64,000 bases of DNA from assembly GCA_012719395.1 (NCBI GenBank), contig JAAYAL010000025.1, positions 72,558 to 136,557 of the forward strand. The letters run 5' to 3'. The DNA comes from Gaiellales bacterium (lineage in GTDB: Bacteria; Actinomycetota; Thermoleophilia; RBG-16-64-13). The notes under the pieces were generated by a model, which was not told the origin of the DNA, ran no database searches, and saw nothing but the letters and a program-made list of their open reading frames with translations. Position numbers and translations under genes: made by a program. Shown piece by piece: positions 56,988-64,000 of this stretch. How positions within the stretch are numbered: position 1 is the first letter of the stretch; each line of letters starts with the position of its first letter.

Positions 56988-57964
56988 GCGGCGGCACTTC
57001 GTCCCGCGTGTCGCGTTTCGTGCCGCGCAACTGGAGTTTTGCCGTGTTAGCCGTTGCTGTGCTGCTGGTGCCGGCTTTCACCCGTGACACCTATATCCTG
57101 AGCATCTTCGCCTTCATGGCCACCCGTTTCATGGTAGTGGTGGGCCTGTGGCTCCTACTGGGCCTGGCGGGCCAGATCTCCCTGGGCCACGCCGCCTTCG
57201 TGGGCCTGGGCGCCTACGGGTCGGCCATCCTGGTCACGCGGGCGGACGTCAACCCCTGGCTGGCGCTGGTGATGTCGGCCGTGTTGGCCGCCGCCATCGC
57301 CGGGCTGATCGGCATCCCCACCCTCAAACTCAAAGGCCACTACCTGGCCATGGCCACCATGGGCTTCGGCGAGATTATCCATATCCTTCTCATCCAGCTC
57401 AAGGGTCTCACCAACGGCACAGACGGCATCACCGGCATCCCGCCGCTCAGCCTGGGACCTCTCAATTTCAGCGATCCTCGTTTGTACCATCTGCTGGTGT
57501 GGGTCGTGGCGCTCATCTTCTTCCTGTTGGCACTCAATCTCACCAACTCTCGGCTGGGGCGTGCCCTGCAGGCCCTGCGGCGCTCGGAAGTGGCGGCGCA
57601 ATCACTGGGGGTGGACACGTCGTGGCGCAAGCTGCAGGTGTTCATGCTCTCGGCGGTGGCCGCCAGTATCGCCGGGAGCTTTGACGCCCACTATGTGCAG
57701 TTCGTGAGTCCGGATTCCTTCACTCTCAACGTCTCCGTCATCCTGGTGTGCAGCGTGGTGATCGGCGGCTTTCGCAGCGTGTGGGGTGCCGTGTGGGGGA
57801 CATTGCTCATCACCATCCTGCCCGAGATCATCAAGCGCTTCAATGAGGACGCCGTCAACCTGGTGTTCGGGCTGCTCATCATCGTTATCGTGGTTCTGCT
57901 GCCGGTCAAGAGCGGCCCGCTGGCGCGTCTGCAACTACTCCTGCGCGGACGGGAGCGTCTCTGA
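56984..57964 (+). CDS. livM: LivM-type ABC permease
   Basis: LLLGLAGQISLGHAAFVGLGAYGSAIL, GHYLAMATMGFGEI, GTDGITGIPPL; ATG 56984. Confidence 0.93.
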   Translation: MSGGTSSRVSRFVPRNWSFAVLAVAVLLVPAFTRDTYILSIFAFMATRFMVVVGLWLLLGLAGQISLGHAAFVGLGAYGSAILVTRADVNPWLALVMSAVLAAAIAGLIGIPTLKLKGHYLAMATMGFGEIIHILLIQLKGLTNGTDGITGIPPLSLGPLNFSDPRLYHLLVWVVALIFFLLALNLTNSRLGRALQALRRSEVAAQSLGVDTSWRKLQVFMLSAVAASIAGSFDAHYVQFVSPDSFTLNVSVILVCSVVIGGFRSVWGAVWGTLLITILPEIIKRFNEDAVNLVFGLLIIVIVVLLPVKSGPLARLQLLLRGRERL

Positions 57965-58728
57965 TGGCACTGCTGACCCTGGAAGGGGTCTCCATGCGCT
58001 TTGGCGGTCTCGATGCGCTGCAGGACGTGGGCTTCCATCTCCACGAACAACAGATCAAGGCGCTGATAGGTCCCAATGGGGCGGGGAAGACTACGCTCTT
58101 CAACTGCATCACCGGCGCGCTGCGGCCCACCGCCGGCCGTGTCCTGCTGGAAGGACGGGACGTCACCGCGTGGCCGGCCCATCGCATGTGCCACGAGGGG
58201 GTGGGGCGCACCTTCCAGCACAGCCGCCTCTTCGACGACATGAGCGTGCTGGAGAACGTGATGGTCGGTCGGCATGCCCGCACCTCGGCCGGGCTGCTCT
58301 CGGCCTTCCTGCGTCTGCCACGCCACCGTCGGGAGGAGGCGGAGAGTCGGCAGGCAGCCATGGACGCTCTGTGGCGGGTGGACCTGGTGGATCGGGCGGA
58401 TCAGCCGGCCTCCAGCCTTCCCCTGGGTGAGCGGCACCTGCTGGAGATGGCCCGAGCGCTGGCCACAGAGCCACGCATCCTGCTTCTGGACGAGCCGGCG
58501 GCCGGTCTCAACGACGAGGAGACGGAACGCCTGGCGACCTCAGTGCGCCGTATCCGCGACGAAGGCGTCACCATCCTGCTGGTGGAGCACGACATGGGCT
58601 TTGTCATGGATATCTCTGATGAGGTGGTGGTGCTGGACTACGGACGCAAGATCGCCGAGGGGCCGCCGCTCATGATCCAGGCCGACGAAGAGGTCATCCG
58701 CGCCTATCTGGGCGAGGAGCTGGAATGA
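57964..58728 (+). CDS. livG: LivG-type ABC ATPase
   Basis: IGPNGAGKTTLFNCITG, GVGRTFQHSRLFDDMSVLENVMVG, LLLDEPAAGLNDEE. Confidence 0.95.
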   Translation: MALLTLEGVSMRFGGLDALQDVGFHLHEQQIKALIGPNGAGKTTLFNCITGALRPTAGRVLLEGRDVTAWPAHRMCHEGVGRTFQHSRLFDDMSVLENVMVGRHARTSAGLLSAFLRLPRHRREEAESRQAAMDALWRVDLVDRADQPASSLPLGERHLLEMARALATEPRILLLDEPAAGLNDEETERLATSVRRIRDEGVTILLVEHDMGFVMDISDEVVVLDYGRKIAEGPPLMIQADEEVIRAYLGEELE

Positions 58729-59546
58729 GCGCTCTGCTGAGCCTGAAGGGCGTGCGGGCCGGGTATGGGTCCATCGAGGTGTTGCACGGCCTGGACCTGG
58801 GAGTGCAGGCGGGGGAGATCGTCAGCATCATCGGTGTCAACGGCTCGGGGAAGAGCACGCTTCTGCAGGCCGTTTCCGGCGTTGTCCCTCTGCGGGGAGG
58901 CTGCATCGAGCTGGAGGGGGAGCGATTGGACACCACGGGGGTGGAAGGCATTGTGCGCCGTGGCGTGGTGCAGATTCCCGAGGGGCGACAGCTCTTCGGC
59001 CCCTTGACGGTGGAAGAGAACCTGGAGTTGGGCGGCTACTCGCGGCGCGGAAGGCGCGGGAGACACGCTGGTGGCGACGGCAGGGCTCGGGTGGGCTCGG
59101 GGCCGGCGGGCGCTGCCGCGCGCCTGGACCAGGTCTACGCCCTGTTCCCGCGCCTGGCGGAGCGCCGCCGGCAGGCCGCGGCCACGCTCTCCGGGGGCGA
59201 GCAGCAGATGCTGGCCCTGGGCCGGGCGCTCATGGCCGAGCCGCGCCTCCTGTTGCTGGATGAGCCCTCCATGGGATTGGCGCCACTCATCGTGCGTGAC
59301 ATCTTCCGCGTGCTGCGGGAGTTGAACCAGCAGGGACTGACGCTGCTGCTGGTGGAGCAGGACGCGCGCACCGCGCTCAACCTGGCCCACCGCGGGTTGG
59401 TGATGGAGCGCGGCCGGATCGTGCTGGAGGATCGGGCCGAGGTGCTGCTGGCCAGCCCGGACGTGCAATCCATCTACTTCGGACAGGGCGGCGGTCGTCA
59501 CGGGCGGGGTACCCGGCCGGCCGGACAGGGCGGAGGCTCGGCATGA
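58725..59546 (+). CDS. livF: LivF-type ABC ATPase
   Basis: IGVNGSGKSTLLQAVSG, IPEGRQLFGPLTVEENLELG, LSGGEQQMLALGRALMAEPRLLLLDEPSMGLAP. Confidence 0.94.
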   Translation: MSALLSLKGVRAGYGSIEVLHGLDLGVQAGEIVSIIGVNGSGKSTLLQAVSGVVPLRGGCIELEGERLDTTGVEGIVRRGVVQIPEGRQLFGPLTVEENLELGGYSRRGRRGRHAGGDGRARVGSGPAGAAARLDQVYALFPRLAERRRQAAATLSGGEQQMLALGRALMAEPRLLLLDEPSMGLAPLIVRDIFRVLRELNQQGLTLLLVEQDARTALNLAHRGLVMERGRIVLEDRAEVLLASPDVQSIYFGQGGGRHGRGTRPAGQGGGSA

Positions 59547-60850
59547 ATCAGATTTGGAATCCGGAGTACGAGACCATGGGCCGCGACCAGTTGCGCGAGC
59601 TGCAGTGGAAACGGTTGCAGATGACGCTGCGCTGGGCCTACGCCAATGTTCCCTTCTATCGCACGCGCTGGGAGGCGGCCGGGTTTGCGCCGCCGGACCT
59701 GCGCTCGCTGGAAGGGGTGTCCAGAATCCCCTTCACCCACAAGGACGATTTCCGCGCCGCGTACCCCTACGGCATGTTCGCCGTCCCCCTGGAACGTGTG
59801 GTTCGGGTGCACACCTCCTCGGGCAGCGCGGCCAGCCCCACGGTCATGGGCTTCACCCGGGGAGACCTCAATACCTGGGCGGAGCTGTGCGCCCGGGTGG
59901 CCACGGCCGGTGGCGCGCGCTCCCACGACGTGGCCCAGATCACTCTGGGCTACGGGTTGCCCACCGGCGCTTTCGGCCTGCACGCCGGCCTGGAGCGGCT
60001 GGGAGCCACCGTCATCCCCGCCTCCACCGGGGCCAGCAAGCGGCAGCTTCTCATCATGCGCGACTACTCGGTCAGCGTGCTGGTGGCGTCTCCCTCCTAT
60101 GCCCTGCACTTGGTGGACACGGCCGACGAGTTGGGCTTCGATCTCTCCCAACTCACGCTGCGCACGGCCCTGCTGGGGGCCGAGCGCTGGGGCGAGGGCA
60201 CGAGGGGCCGTGTGGAGGGCCGGCTGGGCCTCAGCGCGGTCGACAACTACGGCGTTTCGGAGGTGCTGGGCCCGGGCTTGTCCTTCGAGTGTCCCATGAA
60301 GCAGGGTCTGCACGTCAATGAGGACCATTTCCTGGTAGAGGTGGTGGACCCGGGCAGCGGCGAGGTGCTCCCCGTGGGGGAGGAGGGGGAGTTGGTGTTC
60401 ACCTCTCTCACCAAGGAAGCGGTCCCAGTGGTCAGGTATCGCACCGGAGATCTGGCGCGGCTCAGCGCCAAGGCCTGCGCCTGCGGCCGCACTCTGGTGA
60501 GGCACTCGCGAGTCACGGGGCGCACCGACGGCATGCTCAAAGTCCGGGGCGTCAATATCTTCCCCGCGCAGATCGAGCGCGTGCTGGAAGAGGTGGAGGG
60601 CACCCACCCCCAGTTCCAGATAATCCTGGATGAGAAGGCGTCTCTGGACCAGATGGAGGTGCGCGTGGCCGTCAAGGCGGAGTTCTTCCCGGACAGCATG
60701 CGCAGCCTTCTTGACTTCCGCCGCCGCCTGGAGGGACGCCTGCAGGAGGAACTGGGTGTCCGTGCTACAGTCATGCTCGTGGAGCCTGCCAGCCTGCCCG
60801 AGGACATCGCTGCTCAGGGGCAGGTGGTAGACCGGCGGGATAAGAGCTAG
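59543..60850 (+). CDS. paaK: Phenylacetate-CoA ligase (PaaK-type AMP-ligase)
   Basis: FTHKDDFRAAYPYGMFAVP, VHTSSGSAASPTVMGFTRGDLNTWAELCAR, YRTGDLARL, RTDGMLKVRGVNIFPAQIERVL. Confidence 0.93.
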   Translation: MNQIWNPEYETMGRDQLRELQWKRLQMTLRWAYANVPFYRTRWEAAGFAPPDLRSLEGVSRIPFTHKDDFRAAYPYGMFAVPLERVVRVHTSSGSAASPTVMGFTRGDLNTWAELCARVATAGGARSHDVAQITLGYGLPTGAFGLHAGLERLGATVIPASTGASKRQLLIMRDYSVSVLVASPSYALHLVDTADELGFDLSQLTLRTALLGAERWGEGTRGRVEGRLGLSAVDNYGVSEVLGPGLSFECPMKQGLHVNEDHFLVEVVDPGSGEVLPVGEEGELVFTSLTKEAVPVVRYRTGDLARLSAKACACGRTLVRHSRVTGRTDGMLKVRGVNIFPAQIERVLEEVEGTHPQFQIILDEKASLDQMEVRVAVKAEFFPDSMRSLLDFRRRLEGRLQEELGVRATVMLVEPASLPEDIAAQGQVVDRRDKS

Positions 60851-60858
60851 GATGCGGC

Positions 60859-61242
60859 ATGGCTCTTGAACCAGGTCTCCACGCGTCTGTCAGCACGGTG
60901 GTGGTGGATGGCATCACCGCGATGGCTCAGGGTACCGGCCCGGTGCGTAGTCTTGCCACTCCGGCCATGGCTGTGCTCATGGAGAAGGCGGCTGTGCGGG
61001 CCGTCGCGGAGCACCTGGCTGCCGGCCAAGGCACCGTGGGCAGCCACATAGATGTGTCGCACCTGGCGCCCACTCCGGTGGGCATGTCGGTGCGTGCCAC
61101 GGCCAAGCTGGTCCGGGTTGAGGGACGCCGTCTGCTGTTCGAGGTGTCGGCGGAGGATGTCAGCGGTGTGGTGGGGCGCGGCACGCACGAGCGGGTGGTC
61201 ATCAACCTGGACGCGTTCGAAGCCAAAGTGCGCGCCCGCTAG
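60859..61242 (+). CDS. FlK-like hotdog thioesterase
   Basis: LATPAMAVLMEKAAVRAVAEHLAAGQGTVGSHIDVSHLAPTPVGMSVRATAKL..GTHERVVIN. Confidence 0.88.
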   Translation: MALEPGLHASVSTVVVDGITAMAQGTGPVRSLATPAMAVLMEKAAVRAVAEHLAAGQGTVGSHIDVSHLAPTPVGMSVRATAKLVRVEGRRLLFEVSAEDVSGVVGRGTHERVVINLDAFEAKVRAR

Positions 61243-61254
61243 CCTGGGGTCCGC

Positions 61255-62205
61255 TCAGCGGAAGCGTTCGGTGGGTTGCCGCGCCTGGAGATGGTCCTCC
61301 AAACCGCGCAGTAGAAGGAACAGGCCCGTCACGGCGAAGATGAACGCCGCCATGGGGGCCAGCAGCGTCCACTGGTTGACCTGGATGGAGGCGCGAGCCT
61401 GCCCTATGAGCCCCGCCCACTCGTGGGTGATGGAGTAGTACATGGGGGGGTCCATGGAGAACTCGGTGCCGCCGAAGAACAGCTGGAAAATGCCCAGCTG
61501 CCCCAGGAGATTGAGCGCCAGCAGGGTCTCGTGGAGGACCATGAGCGTGATGTCTTCGCGCAGTAGGGGCAGGACGTGCCTGCTGCCTATCCAGACCCGG
61601 CCGGCTCCCAGCGCACCCGCCGCGTCCACAAAGGGCCGTGAGCGTAGTTGATAGGTCTTCTCCCGCACCAGCACTGCCACGCTGGGGATGCCCACCAGGG
61701 TCATGAGGGCGGCTTGGATCAGTGCCAACTGCCAGGGCGGCACCACTGAGCCCACGTTGATGCGGGCCATCGCCAGGTACACCACGAAGAAGGCGGGTAT
61801 GGCACTCAGCAGGCCCGCGCGGGCGGGGGCCTGACGGCGGGAGGCGCGCAACCCCAGACCCACGCCTACCGCACTCCCCACCAGGACCCGGGCCAGACCC
61901 ACGGCAAGCGCGCCGATGACGGTGAAGCGGGCTCCGTAGAGGAGCAAGGAGAGAAGATCGTATCCCCAGCGATCGGTTCCCAGCCAGTGGCGCAACGAGG
62001 GCGGTTGCGGCGCGTAGAGCGTCACCGGGCCCTGGGCCGTCTGCACCACCGCCAGCCGTTCCGCGTTGTCCTCCCCGTAGGGAGCCAGGGCGGGCCCGGC
62101 CAGTGCCGCCACCAGCAGCAGGCCGGTGAACAGCAGGCCGGCCCACAGCTTCCAGTTGAGGCGCCCGCGCGCGCCGGATGCGCTCTTCTGCCGTGGATGG
62201 CCCAT
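61255..62205 (-). CDS. Dpp/Opp-type ABC permease (DppC-like)
   Basis: LGTDRWGYDLLSLLLYGARFTVIGALAVGLARVLVG, multi-TM; ATG at 62205 just after DppB-like stop. Confidence 0.8.
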   Translation of the reverse strand: MGHPRQKSASGARGRLNWKLWAGLLFTGLLLVAALAGPALAPYGEDNAERLAVVQTAQGPVTLYAPQPPSLRHWLGTDRWGYDLLSLLLYGARFTVIGALAVGLARVLVGSAVGVGLGLRASRRQAPARAGLLSAIPAFFVVYLAMARINVGSVVPPWQLALIQAALMTLVGIPSVAVLVREKTYQLRSRPFVDAAGALGAGRVWIGSRHVLPLLREDITLMVLHETLLALNLLGQLGIFQLFFGGTEFSMDPPMYYSITHEWAGLIGQARASIQVNQWTLLAPMAAFIFAVTGLFLLLRGLEDHLQARQPTERFR

Positions 62206-62207
62206 CG

Positions 62208-63149
62208 TCAGCGCCGGGTCGCCCAGCGCAGGAGGGCTACGACCACCCACGTCCCCATCCACAGTGCTGCAAAGACCACCATCATCAGGAACATGGTGTT
62301 GATGGCCACGTTGGGCTGGTAGGAGTGCCAGAAGACGTAGGTGAAGGCAAGGCGACCCAGCCCGGGAATGTTGAAGAGGTACTCCACGATGAAGAGGTTG
62401 CCCACGATGAGGGCGGCCAGCCGCGAGGAACCGGCTTCAACGTGCAGGAGCGCATGGGGCAGCACATGGCGGCGCAGCAGTTGCCCGCGACTCAACCCCT
62501 GCGCCAGCGCCGTGCGGATGAACTCCTGACCCAGCGTGGTGCGCACGACGCCTGCGGTGCCCTTGAGCAGAAAGGCGGTGGGGATGACCGAGAGGACGAT
62601 GAGCGGAAGCAGTAGGGCCTGTTGCTCGCTGGAAATGGTGGCCACGCGGGCGATCCGCCACCCGGTGGCTTGGTAGACGGCCACCGCGGCAATCTGCAGG
62701 ACCAGCACCAGGATGAAGTCGGGGATGGAGCCCACGCCGCTCACCAGGTCGTGCAGATGCTCTCGCTTGGTGCCGCCCAAGGCCAGTCCCAGGCCCAGGG
62801 AAAGGGTGAGTGCGATGGCGCAGGCCAGTCCGGCGTAGGGGAGCGAGGTTGCCAGGGCGCGCCCCGCCGCGGGGAGGAAATGGTCGGTCTGGTTGAAAGC
62901 ACCGCGCTCGTACTGCAGGCTGGAGCCGTCCCGGAGGCCGGAAATGTAGTCGGCTGCGGTATGCCAGAAGGCGCTGGCGTGTAACTCCAGTCCGCCGTCA
63001 GAGAGCCGGACGGCTTCGGGGAGGGCAGCCAGGAGGAAAACTGCCAGGATGGTGCCCAGCAGCCCCAAGGTCCCACGCCGCAACTCGCCACCACGCCCCG
63101 TGGCGCCGCCGTCCGCTGAGCCCAGCGCCGGAGGTGGCCAGATGCTCAC
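62208..63149 (-). CDS. Dpp/Opp-type ABC permease (DppB-like)
   Basis: GVVRTTLGQEFIRTALAQGLSRGQLLRRHVLPHALLHV..IVGNLFIVEYLFNIPGLGRLAF. Confidence 0.82.
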   Translation of the reverse strand: MSIWPPPALGSADGGATGRGGELRRGTLGLLGTILAVFLLAALPEAVRLSDGGLELHASAFWHTAADYISGLRDGSSLQYERGAFNQTDHFLPAAGRALATSLPYAGLACAIALTLSLGLGLALGGTKREHLHDLVSGVGSIPDFILVLVLQIAAVAVYQATGWRIARVATISSEQQALLLPLIVLSVIPTAFLLKGTAGVVRTTLGQEFIRTALAQGLSRGQLLRRHVLPHALLHVEAGSSRLAALIVGNLFIVEYLFNIPGLGRLAFTYVFWHSYQPNVAINTMFLMMVVFAALWMGTWVVVALLRWATRR

Positions 63150-63576
63150 GGCCGGGTGCGCCTCTGCCCGCCGGTCACGACCGGGTGGGGCGTGCCGGCG
63201 CTGCTGGGAATTGTGATAGCATGGATGCGCCAGTCAGGCCGACGACCGCCTGGTGCGCCGGTGGGTCACCCTTTGCGAATCCTGGGTTCAACCGCTCTGG
63301 TTACCTCTATGGCGCCGGGCATTGGCTCATGCATGGGTCGGAAGGCGTCGTGTTCGCGGATGGAGGTGCTGCCAACCTGCCGCGCCGCCTGACTGCGAGA
63401 CACTGCGCTACAGTAACGCGGAAGCGACGAGGCTGATGATTGCACCATTGCTCCCCGCCGCCAAGCCGGTTGCGCAGGGCAGTGAAGCGCATACCGGCGG
63501 GCGACCGGGCGCGCAGTGGTGGTCGGGATCATCGGCCACGAGAGCCAGCATTGGTGAGGGCGAGGGAGGTTGCAGG

Positions 63577-64000
63577 ATGGGCAAGGCAGTTATCGATCTG
63601 AGCGGCAAAGTGGCCATTGTCACCGGTGGGACCCGGGGCATCGGGGCCGAGATGGTGCGCACGCTGGCGCTGCAGGGCGCGGATATCGCCCTCAACTACC
63701 GCAAGAGCGTCGACGAAGCGGCCGCCCTCGTGGCGGAACTGCAGGGCATGGGCCGCAAGGCCATCGCTGTGCAGGCGGACGTGTCCAGCCTGGCTGATGC
63801 AGAGAAGATGGTGGCCAAGGTGGTGGAGGAGCTGGGTGGTGTTCACATTCTGGTCTGCAATGCCGGCATGAACTGGGACGGCGTGATCTGGAAGATGACG
63901 GAAGAGCAGTTCGATCGCGTCATCGGCGTTGACCTGAAGGGTACCTGGAACTACCTGCGCGCCTGCGCTCCCTACTTCAAGGAACAGAAGTACGGCCGCT
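63577..64000 (+). CDS. FabG/PhbB-like short-chain dehydrogenase (3' truncated by window)
   Basis: ATG 63577: MGKAVIDLSGKVAIVTGGTRGIGAEMVRTLALQGADIALNYRKSVDEAAALVAELQ..VHILVCNAGMNWDGVIWKMTEEQFDRVIGVDLKGTWNYLRA; absent from the ORF track because it runs off the end. Confidence 0.92.
   Translation, partial: MGKAVIDLSGKVAIVTGGTRGIGAEMVRTLALQGADIALNYRKSVDEAAALVAELQGMGRKAIAVQADVSSLADAEKMVAKVVEELGGVHILVCNAGMNWDGVIWKMTEEQFDRVIGVDLKGTWNYLRACAPYFKEQKYGR

Noticed and set aside
63150-63576. Possible tRNA (GGTTCAA near 63290) or small ORFs in the divergent gap
   Set aside because: T-loop-like string lacks a complementary T-stem and no cloverleaf could be built; ORF translations show no recognisable family.

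Overview
High-GC window, nearly all coding and mostly + strand. It looks like a deep-branching actinobacterial-type chromosome (SepF + DivIVA, MurE DNPR motif, Actinobacteria-like pyr genes); taxonomy is inferred only. Order: LytR_C protein; frameshifted ThiF/MoeB-like E1 gene; larE; pcrA; a full dcw cluster (mraZ-rsmH-ftsL-PBP-murE-murF-mraY-murD-ftsW-murG-murC-murB-ftsQ-ftsZ) followed by pgeF-yggS-sepF-proC-divIVA-yggU-traR-lspA-rluD; a minus-strand bifunctional proline dehydrogenase/P5C dehydrogenase; tkt-tal; a zwf/pgl deletion scar; pyrR; a surface/EPS mini-island (pseudokinase-like membrane protein, Wzc-like BY-kinase, IS1380/DegT debris, CapD-like epimerase); pyrB-pyrC-carA; DUF3467; a peroxiredoxin with an in-frame UGA at the peroxidatic Cys (probable selenoprotein missed by the ORF track); carboxylesterase; adenine deaminase; AlkD-like; LiaF/toast_rack pair; CDF transporter; YqeC-MocA fusion; ACT protein; livKHMGF-paaK-thioesterase; two minus-strand Dpp/Opp-type permeases; and a truncated FabG-like SDR. 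The most interesting points are the putative Sec-peroxiredoxin with a SECIS-like hairpin, the N-lobe-less pseudokinase receptor, the zwf::pgl and IS1380::DegT scars around an island that separates pyrR from pyrB, and a PyrR-binding-like leader overlapping the pyrB ribosome-binding site. No tRNA, rRNA or CRISPR array was recognised. All family calls are from reading motifs; no database search was run.
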